From Desulfarculaceae bacterium (GTDB lineage: Bacteria; Desulfobacterota; Desulfarculia; Desulfarculales; Desulfarculaceae), in NCBI GenBank assembly GCA_020444545.1, contig JAHLKT010000001.1:868001-932000 (forward strand): a stretch of 64,000 bases of DNA, given 5' to 3'. Below, in pieces: positions 9,801-17,131 of this stretch. The notes beneath the pieces are model-generated. The model searched no databases. It was not told the origin of the DNA and worked only from the letters and a program-made list of their open reading frames with translations. Numbering within the stretch: position 1 is the first letter of the stretch; every line of letters begins with the position of its first letter. Position numbers and translations under genes: made by a program.

Positions 9801-10262
9801 CACGATGTCGCCCATCACCAGGCCGCTGTTGCTCACCTGGTGGGAGCCGCTCGTGGCCCTTTCGCCCAGGTTGGCCCCGCCGAAGAGATTCCAGCCCACC
9901 TCGCCGGTGTTGACCACCCGGTTGGCCTGGCCGCTGCCGTCGTCGGCGGCGTTGTGGCTGCCGTGGATCGAGACGCCCACTGTGCCGCTGTTGACCACCA
10001 GGTTGCCGCCCTCGGCGCTCATGAGCACGTCCCCGGCCACCTCGCCCGAGTTGCTCAGGGTGTCCTGGCCGCCCTGGGTCATGTCCACGTCGCCGAGGAC
10101 CATGCCCTGGTTGTCGTAGTTGTCGTCGGCGGTGGTGCCGTCCCAGTTGCCGCTGATGATGCCGCCGGCAGGGTTCACCGCGTCGGCGGCCGGGGAAGGC
10201 GCCGCCGCGCAGAGGGTCAGGATGAGCAGGGCGCAGAGGACAACGGAAGTCCGGCGGAGCAT
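6891..10262 (-). CDS. Type V autotransporter with tandem-repeat passenger
   Basis: The 1123-aa protein starts at the ATG at 10260-10262, which gives a good signal peptide (MLRRTSVVLCALLILTLCAA). Residues 91-414 are twelve exact-length 27-residue repeats of the type NSGxVxxxLxGSxNxGDxxS. Residues of about 539-623 are five 17-residue repeats of the type NSGxLxVGGxLNTTSL. Such repeats form the beta-helix passenger of AT-1 autotransporters. The junction LLAVSGTATLNGGTL is followed by a C-terminal beta-barrel of about 280 residues that ends in a typical LRLSF with terminal Phe, recognised by the BAM machinery. The passenger is Gly/Ser/Asn-rich with one Cys and no recognised catalytic motif, so an adhesin-like or surface-layer role is inferred. 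No autotransporter protease motif was seen. Confidence 0.9.
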   Translation of the reverse strand: MLRRTSVVLCALLILTLCAAAPSPAADAVNPAGGIISGNWDGTTADDNYDNQGMVLGDVDMTQGGQDTLSNSGEVAGDVLMSAEGGNLVVNSGTVGVSIHGSHNAADDGSGQANRVVNTGEVGWNLFGGANLGERATSGSHQVSNSGLVMGDIVGSSNQGDYSSGGSNTVGNTGRDLGLLIGSHNLGTGSNGGSNSVSNSGWVFFPLIGSHNEGDNSSGDSNTVTNSGHLVTDLYGSVNDGDGASGGGNTVSNSGTVQGFLMGTDNYGDNTSGGSNTVTNSGRVWFPVIGSYNQGANSAGGSNTVSNTGRILIDLYGSANDGDGASGGGNTVSNSGTVAGYVMGTDNHGDNTSGGGNTVVNRGTVGLDLIGSNNTGANTSSTGNTIVNSGTVSGGVYGSVNSGAGSSGGDDTITNSGTVGGGIHGADGDDKIVLVGGCSLGGVADGGTGDDTLGLNNMGAQDGSLWGSTYLNFENLETGGSGSTILTGTWAVSGTTGVRPGATLKVDSAATFTTAGLNIESGGAASIGGTATVNGATTNAGNLGLGGTLNTSSLANSGELAVGGTLNTTSLTNTGNLGVGGILNTTSLVNSGDLAVGGSVSTTSLDNSGVLNVGGALNAASLVNSGTLAGGGTITGDVVNSGTVSPGNSIGTISIVGNFTNSPSGVLAVELARGRSDLLAVSGTATLNGGTLRASLRPGVYLGSESWTVLSAGSLVGGFSSLEFVLDSVVLSLAMSSGADSVSLRLDRASYTRFADSADTRAVAASLDAIVPLALGQSGEMPDLIAAMDFSYSAGQITRALGQLSPEMYGAFTWAALRGSQTVAEAIGLELDQQRDRGLEPAGAAPDRGALWVRLLEAKAERDGSGNNLGYGQELYGLLLGGQGRAASWLELGGAFGISRGDLSWDAPSYWGRAENLHAALYGRARRGAWHGRATLAFTRQEAQAHRSLALAHRGLTATADFDGYSGLAGLEGGYDFHLGGVRLGPLAALRYAQAELESFDESGAGSLGLAVGRRSAESLQSALGLEAAAAWSAGGLSLLPRASLAWWHEFKDDPLQVDAAFQGYGSAPFTVTGLGLPSDYLAISAGLSARMSQRLEAGLELSLALGDDFQAQMINLGLRLSF
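8394..8648 (-). repeat. Five 51-bp coding repeats (17-aa units) in the autotransporter
   Basis: Five in-frame units of 51 bp encode NSGxLxVGGxLNTTSLx variants; a partial sixth follows on the 3' coding side. Unit length is constant, which argues for recent tandem expansion or strong structural constraint. They form a second repeat family in the passenger, distinct in length from the 81-bp family. Confidence 0.85.
9021..9992 (-). repeat. Twelve 81-bp coding repeats (27-aa units) with a 243-bp higher-order duplication
   Basis: Twelve contiguous units of exactly 81 bp (972 bp) encode NSGxVxxxLxGS-type rungs. Units 5-7 (9426-9668) and 8-10 (9183-9425) correspond one to one (WVFFPLIG/RVWFPVIG, HLVTDLYG/RILIDLYG, TVQGFLMG/TVAGYVMG), so a three-unit block of 243 bp was duplicated after the units had diverged. 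These are coding repeats, not a CRISPR array. Confidence 0.88.
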
Positions 10263-10520
10263 GTCGATTGGACCCGGCTTTCTTCGCCTAAGGGCGCGCC
10301 GGGGCTTTGGGCTCCATGGGCGGCGGTCCCCGAAGGCGGTTGTTCCGTGGCTGAGCGCCCCCACCGGACGGGGAATCCGCGCCGTGCGCGGCGGGGCGGT
10401 GGGGGGCAGGGCTACCAAGGCGGGAACATAGCACCCATACCCATGGGCTGTACAGGGGTTGTTCGTCCGGGCACGGGGAGGCCGGAGGGCGGATGCGCCG
10501 CCCTCCGGCCGGGGGATCGC
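10263..10520. other. Intergenic region between TIGR04076 gene and autotransporter
   Basis: This 258-bp gap holds the hairpin listed at 10480-10510 and must contain the autotransporter promoter, which I could not place with confidence. Open frames running through it from the autotransporter lack a signal peptide and were not accepted as a longer start. Confidence 0.5.
10480..10510 (-). terminator. GC-rich hairpin after the TctCBA/flavoprotein operon
   Basis: A perfect 13-bp stem (GGCCGGAGGGCGG, loop ATGCG, and its complement) lies 11 bases past the stop of the last minus-strand gene. There is no T-run on the minus strand, so this may be a 3'-end stabiliser or a weak or Rho-assisted terminator. 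Confidence 0.5.
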
Positions 10521-10796
10521 CTAGTCGATGCGGCTCAGCTCGAAGACCACCTTGCCTCCGTCGGGGCAGGCAAGGGGGACCGGGGCGTCGGGGTCCTTGA
10601 ACCAGGGGAACACCCCGCCGTAGCACAGGGTGTGCACCGTGGCCAGCATGGAGCACATGGAGTCGAAGCAGAGCTTGCCCTCCACGCGGTTGTTTTCGAA
10701 GACCACCTCGTCGCCCACCCGGTGGCCGGCGTCGCAGTGGTTCTTCACCTCCACCACCTTCACCTTCACCCGGTGGAGCTTGGGCTTGTCGGACAT
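10521..10796 (-). CDS. TIGR04076-family small protein
   Basis: This 91-aa protein has the layout of the TIGR04076 family: a beta-strand-rich start (VKVKVVEVKNHCDAGHRVGD), a central CFDSMCSMLATVHTLCYGG segment and a C-terminal acidic strand (ACPDGGKVVFELSRID). Several cysteines (Cys21, Cys43, Cys48, Cys58, Cys77 approximately) could bind metal or a cluster. It lies ten bases after the ferredoxin gene with a GAGGAGGC ribosome-binding site, so it is co-transcribed with the flavoprotein and ferredoxin. The family has no assigned function known to me. Members often sit beside redox enzymes, which fits here. Confidence 0.8.
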   Translation of the reverse strand: MSDKPKLHRVKVKVVEVKNHCDAGHRVGDEVVFENNRVEGKLCFDSMCSMLATVHTLCYGGVFPWFKDPDAPVPLACPDGGKVVFELSRID

Positions 10797-10806
10797 GGCC
10801 GCCTCC

Positions 10807-11049
10807 TCAGCGGATCAGGTAGGGCAACTCTTCCATGACGATGGCCTGGCGGGGGCACATGAAGGTGCACACGTCGCAATACCAACAATCATCACGATAG
10901 CGCATGTAGGGATAGCCTTGCGAGCCGAAATGGATCACGTCCATGGGGCACATGTCCACGCAGACCCCGCAGCGCACGCAGCGCTCGCGGTCGAACTTCA
11001 GCCAGGAGAAATCCTTCTCGCCGTACTCCACTCCGTTTACCTGGCTCAT
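10807..11049 (-). CDS. Two-cluster [4Fe-4S] ferredoxin partnering the flavoprotein
   Basis: The 80-aa protein starts at ATG 11047-11049, two bases after the flavoprotein stop. Two cluster-binding motifs are present: CVRCGVCVDMCP, and CWYCDVCTFMCP with aromatic residues around it. A short C-terminal tail (YLIR) follows. The pairing of an AprA/FrdA-type flavoprotein with a small dicluster ferredoxin resembles the AprA-AprB arrangement, but the long AprB C-terminal tail is missing. It most likely passes electrons to the flavoprotein's FAD; the donor is unknown. Confidence 0.88.
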   Translation of the reverse strand: MSQVNGVEYGEKDFSWLKFDRERCVRCGVCVDMCPMDVIHFGSQGYPYMRYRDDCWYCDVCTFMCPRQAIVMEELPYLIR

Positions 11050-11051
11050 GA

Positions 11052-12917
11052 TCAGTTCTCCTCCTTGGCCATGAAGCGGCGCGGGGTGGCCATGCCCTGC
11101 GCGTCCAGATGGGCTTTCATCCAGGGATCGTCCTTGGGATTTTTCCACTCCGGCCCCTTCTGGAACATGGGCCCGGTGTCGAACTCCAGGTCAGGGTAGG
11201 CGTACTCCATGGAGGTGGGGTACTCCCACTGGTGGGCCGGGCTCTGGCGCTTGGCCAGGGTCATCTCGCCGCCCTCGCCCTTTTTGATCACCACCCAGAC
11301 GCCTTCCCACTCCGGCTTCTTGGCCGGCATGTCCACCCGCCAGTGCTGGTAGCCCCAGCGGCTCTCCTCGCGGAACAGGCTGGAGCGGGCCATCATCTCG
11401 CCCACGGTGAGGATGCTCTTGATCTCCTGCACCTTGAACAGGTCGTGCAGGCTCACCGCCTGGATGCGGGGCAGATCCTCCTGGCGGATGCGCTCCATCC
11501 ACCAGGCGGCCTTTTCCAGGAACACGGGGTTCTTGGGGGGCTTGAGGTAATACTGCACCCGGGCGCGGGCCTTGAACTCCACCAGGCTGGTGGGCAGGCC
11601 GCCCTCGCGGCCCAGGGGGGCCTCGAACTCCGCGGCCTCCTTGCGCAGCCAGGCCTTGAGGCCGGTGCGCTGCTCGGGCTCGGGGATGCCGGAGGCGTAG
11701 TGGGCCGCCTCCTCGCCGATGAGCCCGCCCATGGCCAGCGCGCCACCCAGGTAGCTATGGGGCAGGCCGCCGTCCACGTCGCCGGCCACGTAGAGGCCGG
11801 GCACGTTGCTCACCCCGGTGGTGTCGCTGAGCACCCCGGAGCTGCTGTGGCCGCCGCACACCCCGACCTCCTCGGCAAAGGCCAGCTCCACCGCGTGGGC
11901 GTTGCGGTAGTTCTGCTCGCGGCTCTGGTGGAACAGGCCCCGGCTGGTGCGCTCGTTGCCCCACTGGATCTTCTCGATGATCTGGATCATCTGCTCGTCC
12001 AGGTGGTCCATCTTCAGGTAGATGGGGCCCCTGCCCTGGGTGAAGCGCTTCCAGGCGCCCATCTTGCTGTCGCCCGAGGAATAGCCGTGGCTCCAGGTGC
12101 GCTCGTCCCAGGGGTTGACGGTGTAGGCCCCGCGCGGCGCGGCCACGTAGCCGCAGGAGGGTCCCTGGTGGTCCTTGAGCAGGGTGTTGGCCTGGAAGCA
12201 CTCCATGTTCACCAGCTCGGCCCCGGCCTCGTAGGCCATGGCGTAGCCGTCGCCGGAGCAGCCGGGGAACTCGTAGGTGCCGGCCAGATAGCCCGAGCTG
12301 GCCAGGCCCATGCGGCCGGCCGCGCCGGTGGTCAGGCACACCGCCTTGGTCTTTATATAGTAGTAGTGCCCGGTGCGGATGTTCACCGCCAGCACGCCGC
12401 AGACCTTGCCCCCGCTGGTGACGATCTTGATGGCCGGGGTGCGGTCCATGACCTCGGCCCCGGTCTGGCGCACCGCGTGGGCCAGGGCCCGTTTCATCTC
12501 CTCGCCGTCCATGGGCAGCAGAAGCGGCTTGTCGATGGGGTGCAGGTACATCAGGCGGTAGTTGCCGTTTTCGTCCACCGGGAACAGGTCGCCCTTTTCC
12601 CGCTCCATGATCTGCTCCAGATCGGCCACCATGCGTGGGCAGATCTCCCCGAAGCGGTAGGCCACCTGTTGGTCCAGGATGCCCTCGGTGACCTTGGTCA
12701 TCAGCTCCACCACGTCCTCGGGCTGGCTGTAGGGCGGCAGGGCCACGGTGTTGAGCGCGTCCATGCCCCGGCCGGCTCCGCCCGAGGTCTCCATCTTGCT
12801 CTTGTCCAGCACCACGACCTTCAGGCCCGGGTCCGCGCGGTGGGCGTAGATGGCGCTCATGGTGCCGGCGGCTCCGGAGCCGATGATTACGATGTCCGCT
12901 TGCTTGACGTGATACAT
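11052..12917 (-). CDS. AprA/fumarate-reductase-type FAD flavoprotein
   Basis: The 621-aa protein has an N-terminal dinucleotide fold (ADIVIIGSGAAGTMSAIYA), a GGAGRG FAD/substrate segment and the C-terminal FAD signature VPGLYVAGDVDGGLPHSYLG. There is no signal peptide or Tat motif, so it is cytoplasmic. The family (succinate dehydrogenase/fumarate reductase/APS reductase alpha) transfers hydride from FAD to small oxidised substrates. The capping region contains GVCGGHSSSGVLSD, closer in look to AprA-like paralogues than to classical FrdA. It lies 16 bases after tctA and two bases before the ferredoxin gene. The substrate is probably what the TctCBA transporter imports, plausibly an unsaturated or hydroxylated carboxylate. 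Dissimilatory APS reductase itself is less likely, because the transporter context points to an organic acid and a short AprB is present. Confidence 0.85.
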   Translation of the reverse strand: MYHVKQADIVIIGSGAAGTMSAIYAHRADPGLKVVVLDKSKMETSGGAGRGMDALNTVALPPYSQPEDVVELMTKVTEGILDQQVAYRFGEICPRMVADLEQIMEREKGDLFPVDENGNYRLMYLHPIDKPLLLPMDGEEMKRALAHAVRQTGAEVMDRTPAIKIVTSGGKVCGVLAVNIRTGHYYYIKTKAVCLTTGAAGRMGLASSGYLAGTYEFPGCSGDGYAMAYEAGAELVNMECFQANTLLKDHQGPSCGYVAAPRGAYTVNPWDERTWSHGYSSGDSKMGAWKRFTQGRGPIYLKMDHLDEQMIQIIEKIQWGNERTSRGLFHQSREQNYRNAHAVELAFAEEVGVCGGHSSSGVLSDTTGVSNVPGLYVAGDVDGGLPHSYLGGALAMGGLIGEEAAHYASGIPEPEQRTGLKAWLRKEAAEFEAPLGREGGLPTSLVEFKARARVQYYLKPPKNPVFLEKAAWWMERIRQEDLPRIQAVSLHDLFKVQEIKSILTVGEMMARSSLFREESRWGYQHWRVDMPAKKPEWEGVWVVIKKGEGGEMTLAKRQSPAHQWEYPTSMEYAYPDLEFDTGPMFQKGPEWKNPKDDPWMKAHLDAQGMATPRRFMAKEEN

Positions 12918-12933
12918 GCTTTAACTCCGCTTG

Positions 12934-14463
12934 CTAATCCGCGGTGGATTCAGAGGTTGGGGTTTCGACGCCGGGCTTCTTGCCGCGCCGGTTGCGCAGG
13001 GTGGTCCAGATGACGGCCGCCACGGCCAGGGCCAGGAACAAGGCGGCCAGGGGCTTGGTTACGAAGATGCTGGGGTCGCCGCCGGATATCTTGAGGGCCT
13101 GGCGGAGATACACCTCGGCCATGGGCCCCAGGATGAAGGCGATGAGCAGGGCGGCGGGGCTGAGCTCCCACTTTTTGAGCAGATAGCCCACCACCCCGAA
13201 GAAGACCATCACCTTCACGTCGAAGAGGTTCTGGTGGGTGCCGAAGGCCCCGATGACGCACAGGGCCAGGATCACCGGGAACAGGTAGGCCCGGGGCACC
13301 GAGATGACCCACTGGCCCAGCCTCAACAGGGGCAGGGGGATGATGAGCATGAAGAAATCCGAGATGATCAAGAGCATGAACAGGCCGTAGATCGTCTCGG
13401 GGTGCTCCATCATCAGCATGGGGCCCGGGGCCAGGCCGTGGATCATGAAGGCGCCCATGATCACCGCCGCGCTCAGCGCGCCGGGGATGCCCAGGGTCAC
13501 CAGGGGTATCAGGCCCGCGCCGCACACCGCGTTGTTGGCCGCCTCGGGCGCGGCCACGCCATTTAGATCGCCCTTGCCGAAGCGCTCGGGGTGCTTGCTC
13601 AGGCGGCGCGCCTGGTCATAGCCCATGAAGGCGGCGGTGATGCTGCCCACTCCGGGCAGAGCCCCGCAGAAGGAGCCCAGCAGGCTGGAGCGGAAAATGG
13701 TCCCCAGGCTGCCCTTGAGCTCGGGCCAGGTGACCCGGGAGGCGTTGGGGTCGTCGGAGCGCACCGTGGCCTCGGCGTGGGCGTCCTTCCAGCCCTCCTC
13801 CATCTGCACCAAGACCTCGGACATGACCAGCAGGCCGATGAGCATGGCCAACAGGCCGATGCCCGCGTCCAGGTCGATGGAGCCGAAGGTGAAGCGCTGC
13901 TGGGTGGTGATGGGGTCCAGGCCCACCGTGGCCAGGAGCATTCCCAGGGCGGTGGAGATGAGCCCCTTGAGCTGGGACTTGGCCCCGGTGCCCGCCACCA
14001 CCACCAGGGCGAAGAGGATGAGCATGGCCAGCTCGGCCGGCCCGAACATCAGGGCCATGGCCGCGATGGGCGGCGAGGCCACCATGAGCAGGGCGTCGCT
14101 GAACAGCGCCCCGATCACCGAGGCGTAGAGCGCCATCTTCAGCGCCTTGCCCGCCTTGCCTTGTTTGGTCAGCGGGTAGCCGTCCAGGGCGGTGGCCGCC
14201 GACTCCGGGGTGCCCGGCGCGTTCAGGAGCACCGCCGAGATGGAGCCGCCGTACACGCTGCCCTTCCAACAACCCACCAGCATGGCGATGGCGAAAAGGG
14301 GAGACCAGGTATAGGTCACCGGGATCAAAAGCGCGATGGCCATGGTGCCGTTGAGGCCGGGGATGGCCCCCAAGAGCGAACCCAGGAAGATGCCCAGGGC
14401 CGCGCCGAAGAAGTTGTTCAGGGTGAGGGCCTGGGAGGCCGCGGTTGCGAGTGTCTCCAGCAT
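12934..14463 (-). CDS. tctA: Tripartite tricarboxylate transporter, large permease TctA
   Basis: The 509-aa integral membrane protein has about 12 hydrophobic segments. It carries the family motifs GAIPGLNGTMAIALLIPVTY near the N-terminus and YGGSISAVLLNAPGTPESAA, plus a repeat of the glycine/proline-rich motif (FCGALPGVGSI) in the second half. TctA forms the transport channel with TctB and is fed by the periplasmic receptor TctC, using ion-coupled uptake. Its start is six bases after the tctB stop, and it runs into the flavoprotein gene 16 bases later. The substrate is unassigned; the family carries citrate and other carboxylates. Confidence 0.95.
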   Translation of the reverse strand: MLETLATAASQALTLNNFFGAALGIFLGSLLGAIPGLNGTMAIALLIPVTYTWSPLFAIAMLVGCWKGSVYGGSISAVLLNAPGTPESAATALDGYPLTKQGKAGKALKMALYASVIGALFSDALLMVASPPIAAMALMFGPAELAMLILFALVVVAGTGAKSQLKGLISTALGMLLATVGLDPITTQQRFTFGSIDLDAGIGLLAMLIGLLVMSEVLVQMEEGWKDAHAEATVRSDDPNASRVTWPELKGSLGTIFRSSLLGSFCGALPGVGSITAAFMGYDQARRLSKHPERFGKGDLNGVAAPEAANNAVCGAGLIPLVTLGIPGALSAAVIMGAFMIHGLAPGPMLMMEHPETIYGLFMLLIISDFFMLIIPLPLLRLGQWVISVPRAYLFPVILALCVIGAFGTHQNLFDVKVMVFFGVVGYLLKKWELSPAALLIAFILGPMAEVYLRQALKISGGDPSIFVTKPLAALFLALAVAAVIWTTLRNRRGKKPGVETPTSESTAD

Positions 14464-14469
14464 GGCTCC

Positions 14470-14952
14470 CTACTCCAGGAAATTTTCCACCAGGGTGCCC
14501 ACCGGCAGGGGAGCCCCCAGGATTATGTCGAAGCACAGATAGAGACCGCCCAGGGTGCCCAGGGTGATGGCCGTGATGGGCAGCCAGCGGCGCACCCCAA
14601 AGACCAGGAACAGGGCGATCATGGCCCCGGCCGAGGTGAGCACGAAGCCGGTGAGCTCCAAGAGCCAGGCGTAGGCGGACATGATGATGATCACGATGAG
14701 GATGGCCCACCAGGGCGAGCGGTGCTCGGGCGCCACCTCCTCGGCGTGCTCGCCGGGCTTGGGCGCGCGGCGCACCGCCTGGATGGTCAAGAGGATGCTG
14801 AGTAGCATGATGAAGCAGGTGACCAACACCGGCATCAGGGCGTCGGCCTCGGTGAGCGGCCCCACCTGATAAGGGATGACGGCCAGCAGCAGCAGGAGAC
14901 AGAAGGCGACGAGGCCCAGGCCCAGCTTGAAGTCTTTTCGATTGGCGATCAT
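14470..14952 (-). CDS. tctB: Tripartite tricarboxylate transporter, small permease TctB
   Basis: The 160-aa protein has four hydrophobic segments (LGLGLVAFCLLLLLAVIPY, MPVLVTCFIMLLSILLTIQA, WAILIVIIIMSAYAWLLEL, ITAITLGTLGGLYLCFDIIL), as expected for TctB/DUF1468. TctB sequences are poorly conserved, so the call rests on topology and on its place between tctC and tctA. A GC-rich hairpin separates it from the upstream receptor gene. Confidence 0.9.
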   Translation of the reverse strand: MIANRKDFKLGLGLVAFCLLLLLAVIPYQVGPLTEADALMPVLVTCFIMLLSILLTIQAVRRAPKPGEHAEEVAPEHRSPWWAILIVIIIMSAYAWLLELTGFVLTSAGAMIALFLVFGVRRWLPITAITLGTLGGLYLCFDIILGAPLPVGTLVENFLE

Positions 14953-14973
14953 GGGCGGCTCCTGGGTTGAGGA

Positions 14974-15019
14974 GGGCGGGGGCGGGGGGCACCGCCAGGG
15001 GCAGCGACCGCCCCCGCCC
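14974..15019 (-). other. Intercistronic hairpin after tctC
   Basis: A perfect 12-bp stem (GGGCGGGGGCGG at 14974-14985 and CCGCCCCCGCCC at 15008-15019) lies between the tctC stop and the tctB start on the minus strand. There is no T-run. It is placed like other receptor-distal hairpins in this window and may protect the receptor message or reduce downstream expression. Confidence 0.6.
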
Positions 15020-15024
15020 GGGGT

Positions 15025-15996
15025 TTACTTCTTAACCTTCACGCCCAGCTCGGGCAGCAGGGCGCCCCACTCGGCCGAAAGCTTCTCGAGCAGGGCCTGA
15101 TACTGCTTGCCGGCCATGAACTTGGGATGCAGGTCCAGCTTGTTGCAGGCCTTGACCACGCCCTTGTCGGCGCAGGCCGCCTGGAAGGCCGCCGAGAGCT
15201 TGTCCAGGGCCGCCTGGGGGGTGCCGGCCGGGGCCACGATGGACATGTAGGAGATCTGGCTGAACTTGAAGCCCTTGTCCTTCATGGTGGGCACGTCGGG
15301 CACCATGGCCAGGCGATCCTCGCTGGTCACCAACAGCACCCGGATCTTGCCGGCCTTGATGGAGGAGGCCACCGAAGCGGTGGTGTTGTTGATCACGTCC
15401 ACGTGGCCGCCCAAGAGCGCCGCGGTTTCCTTCACACCGCCCTGGAAGGGCACGTGCTTCCAGTCCAGGCCCAGCTCCTTGCCGATGCGGGCGGTGACCA
15501 GGTGGTTGGTGGTGCCGGTGCCCACGCTGCCGTAGGTCACCTTGCCCGGGTTCTTCTTCACGTAGGCCACGAACTCGTCCCAGGTTTTCCAGGGAGCGTC
15601 GCCGCGCACCATGAGGGCGTACTCGTAGGGCATCACCGCGCAGACCTGCACCAGGTCCTTGAAGGGCTTGTAGGGCACCGGGCGGATCAGGGGGATGATG
15701 GCCACGGCGGGCATATTGCAGGTGCCGATGGTGTAGCCGTTGGCCTTGGCCCGGGCCACCTGGCTCACCCCCAGGGTGCCGCCGGCGCCGGGCTTGTTCA
15801 TGCAGATCAGGGCCTGCTGGATCACCTCGTTGGCCTTGGAGCTCATGAGGCGGGCGGCGGTGTCGGTGGTGCCGCCGGCCGAGAAGTTGATGATGAACTT
15901 GACCGGCTTGCTGGGATAGGCGCCCGCCAGGGCCGGCACGGCGACGGCCAACATAAGGGCCATGGCCATTATGGCCGCTAAAACTTTCTTACCCAT
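15025..15996 (-). CDS. tctC: Tripartite tricarboxylate transporter substrate-binding protein TctC
   Basis: The 323-aa protein has a signal peptide (MGKKVLAAIMAMALMLAVAV, cleavage near ALA-GAYPSKP). The BugR/TctC hallmarks are present: YPSKPVKFIINFSAGGTTD at the mature N-terminus, NKPGAGGTLG, and YGSVGTGTTNHL followed by HVPFQGG. It binds a carboxylate in the periplasm and delivers it to TctAB. AAGGAGG precedes the start by eight bases. The gene follows the IclR gene by 39 bases, so the regulator probably heads the operon. Confidence 0.95.
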   Translation of the reverse strand: MGKKVLAAIMAMALMLAVAVPALAGAYPSKPVKFIINFSAGGTTDTAARLMSSKANEVIQQALICMNKPGAGGTLGVSQVARAKANGYTIGTCNMPAVAIIPLIRPVPYKPFKDLVQVCAVMPYEYALMVRGDAPWKTWDEFVAYVKKNPGKVTYGSVGTGTTNHLVTARIGKELGLDWKHVPFQGGVKETAALLGGHVDVINNTTASVASSIKAGKIRVLLVTSEDRLAMVPDVPTMKDKGFKFSQISYMSIVAPAGTPQAALDKLSAAFQAACADKGVVKACNKLDLHPKFMAGKQYQALLEKLSAEWGALLPELGVKVKK

Positions 15997-16035
15997 CTTA
16001 GGTTCCTCCTTGCGTCGTTCGGGCGGGCTCCAGGG

Positions 16036-16839
16036 TCAGAGCCCTATGATTTCCGGCTTGGTTTGCTCTTTGACCAGCTCCACGATCTCTTCGCGGCGCT
16101 TGGGTTTCATGCGGGAGCGGATGGCCGAAACGGTGACCGCGCAGATCACCTTGCCGTCTTCATCCATCACCGGCACCCCCACCGAGACCGCGTCCTTGTG
16201 GAACAGGCCGTCGGAGAGCACATAGCCGTTCTTCAGGGCCTTTTTGGCCATGGCCCTGATCTCCTTTTCGGTGCGCCCCTGGAACTGGCTGAAGCGGGGG
16301 GCGTTGGTTTTCATCACCTGCTCGAACTCCTCGGGGCCGGAGAAGGCGATGAGGGCCAGGCTGCCGGCCCCGATGCCCAGGGGCCGCCGCGAGCCGACGT
16401 TGATCAGGATGGTGCGGATGGGGTACTCCCCCTCGATCACGTCGGCGCAGAGCACGTCGTTGCCCAGGCGGATGAGCAGAAACACGGTGTCCTGGGTTTC
16501 CTGGGCGATGCGCTTGAGGGCTGGGTGGAAGCGGTTGCGGATGGCGTACTGCTGGGCCTGGTTGCCCAGGCGGAACAGCTCCAGCCCCAGGTGGTAGAGC
16601 TTAGTCACTGGATCGTAGGTCACCACGCCCTCCTCGGCCATCACCTGCAACAGGCGGCGGGCCGTGGCCACGTGCAGCCCCACCCGCCGGGCCAGGGGAG
16701 ACAGCCGCGCCCCTTTCTGGTTGTGCTCGGCCACGGCCCTGAGCAGGGCCATGGCCCGCTGCACGCTCTGGGCCCCGCCTGGGGACCGGGCGCTTTTCTT
16801 GTCCGCGCTTTCTGGGCCGCCGCTTCCGGTGGTCGCCAT
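16036..16839 (-). CDS. IclR-family regulator of the tct-flavoprotein operon
   Basis: The 267-aa protein has an N-terminal winged helix (LSPLARRVGLHVATARRLLQ, VTYDPVTKLYHLG) and an IclR effector domain (DVLCADVIEGEYPIRTILIN, GSRRPLGIGAGSLALIAF, VGVPVMDEDGKVICAVTVSA). It is first in the minus-strand run ahead of tctCBA, which suggests local control of carboxylate uptake and reduction. AT-rich repeats at 16901-16936 are candidate operators. The effector is probably the transported acid or a derivative (inference). Confidence 0.9.
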   Translation of the reverse strand: MATTGSGGPESADKKSARSPGGAQSVQRAMALLRAVAEHNQKGARLSPLARRVGLHVATARRLLQVMAEEGVVTYDPVTKLYHLGLELFRLGNQAQQYAIRNRFHPALKRIAQETQDTVFLLIRLGNDVLCADVIEGEYPIRTILINVGSRRPLGIGAGSLALIAFSGPEEFEQVMKTNAPRFSQFQGRTEKEIRAMAKKALKNGYVLSDGLFHKDAVSVGVPVMDEDGKVICAVTVSAIRSRMKPKRREEIVELVKEQTKPEIIGL

Positions 16840-17131
16840 GAATAACTCCTCGGTGTGGGTGGATTGTTAGCAAGGACCCGAACGACAGGTCAACGGTTTT
16901 ATATCATCATACGATTTTTTCTTATCATATTATGATCTATTCAAACAAGACCTATTATTGCCTCGCACTTTTTCGGCGCGGCGGTTTTCTGGTTTTTCGT
17001 TTTTTTATAGCATGTTATGCCGAAAGGCTGTTGGCTGGCCGAACGTGAAAAGGAGTGCCAAGGCGGTGCGCCGGTTTACAAAAAAGTAACCCAGTTTTCG
17101 GCCACCCGGAGGCGCGGCGCGGGCCTTTTAT
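16840..17131. other. Divergent intergenic region between IclR and MarR operons
   Basis: Nearly 300 bp without a credible gene and markedly AT-rich around 16895-17010. It should contain the minus-strand promoter of the IclR-tct operon; the candidate operator is annotated separately. No other structure was recognised. Confidence 0.5.
16901..16936. promoter_or_regulatory. Candidate IclR operators: repeated ATCATA palindromes
   Basis: ATCATATTATGAT at 16924-16936 is a near-perfect 13-bp palindrome. A related half-site cluster (ATATCATCATACGAT, 16901-16915) lies about two turns away. They sit 62-97 bp upstream of the IclR start, where autoregulation or activation would be expected. Confidence 0.4.

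Noticed and set aside
9021-9992. Tandem repeats considered as a CRISPR array
   Set aside because: Repeats of 81 bp lack distinct spacers, are in frame, and encode a regular peptide repeat within an autotransporter; no cas genes were seen.
8991-10838. 615-codon open frame on the plus strand opposite the autotransporter
   Set aside because: Antisense reading of the 81-bp coding repeats (Val/Ala/Gly-rich). The minus-strand frame shows signal peptide, repeats and barrel.
11052-12917. Flavoprotein considered as dissimilatory APS reductase alpha subunit (aprA)
   Set aside because: It lies in an operon with a carboxylate transporter, and its ferredoxin partner lacks the long AprB tail, so a plain aprA call is not supported.
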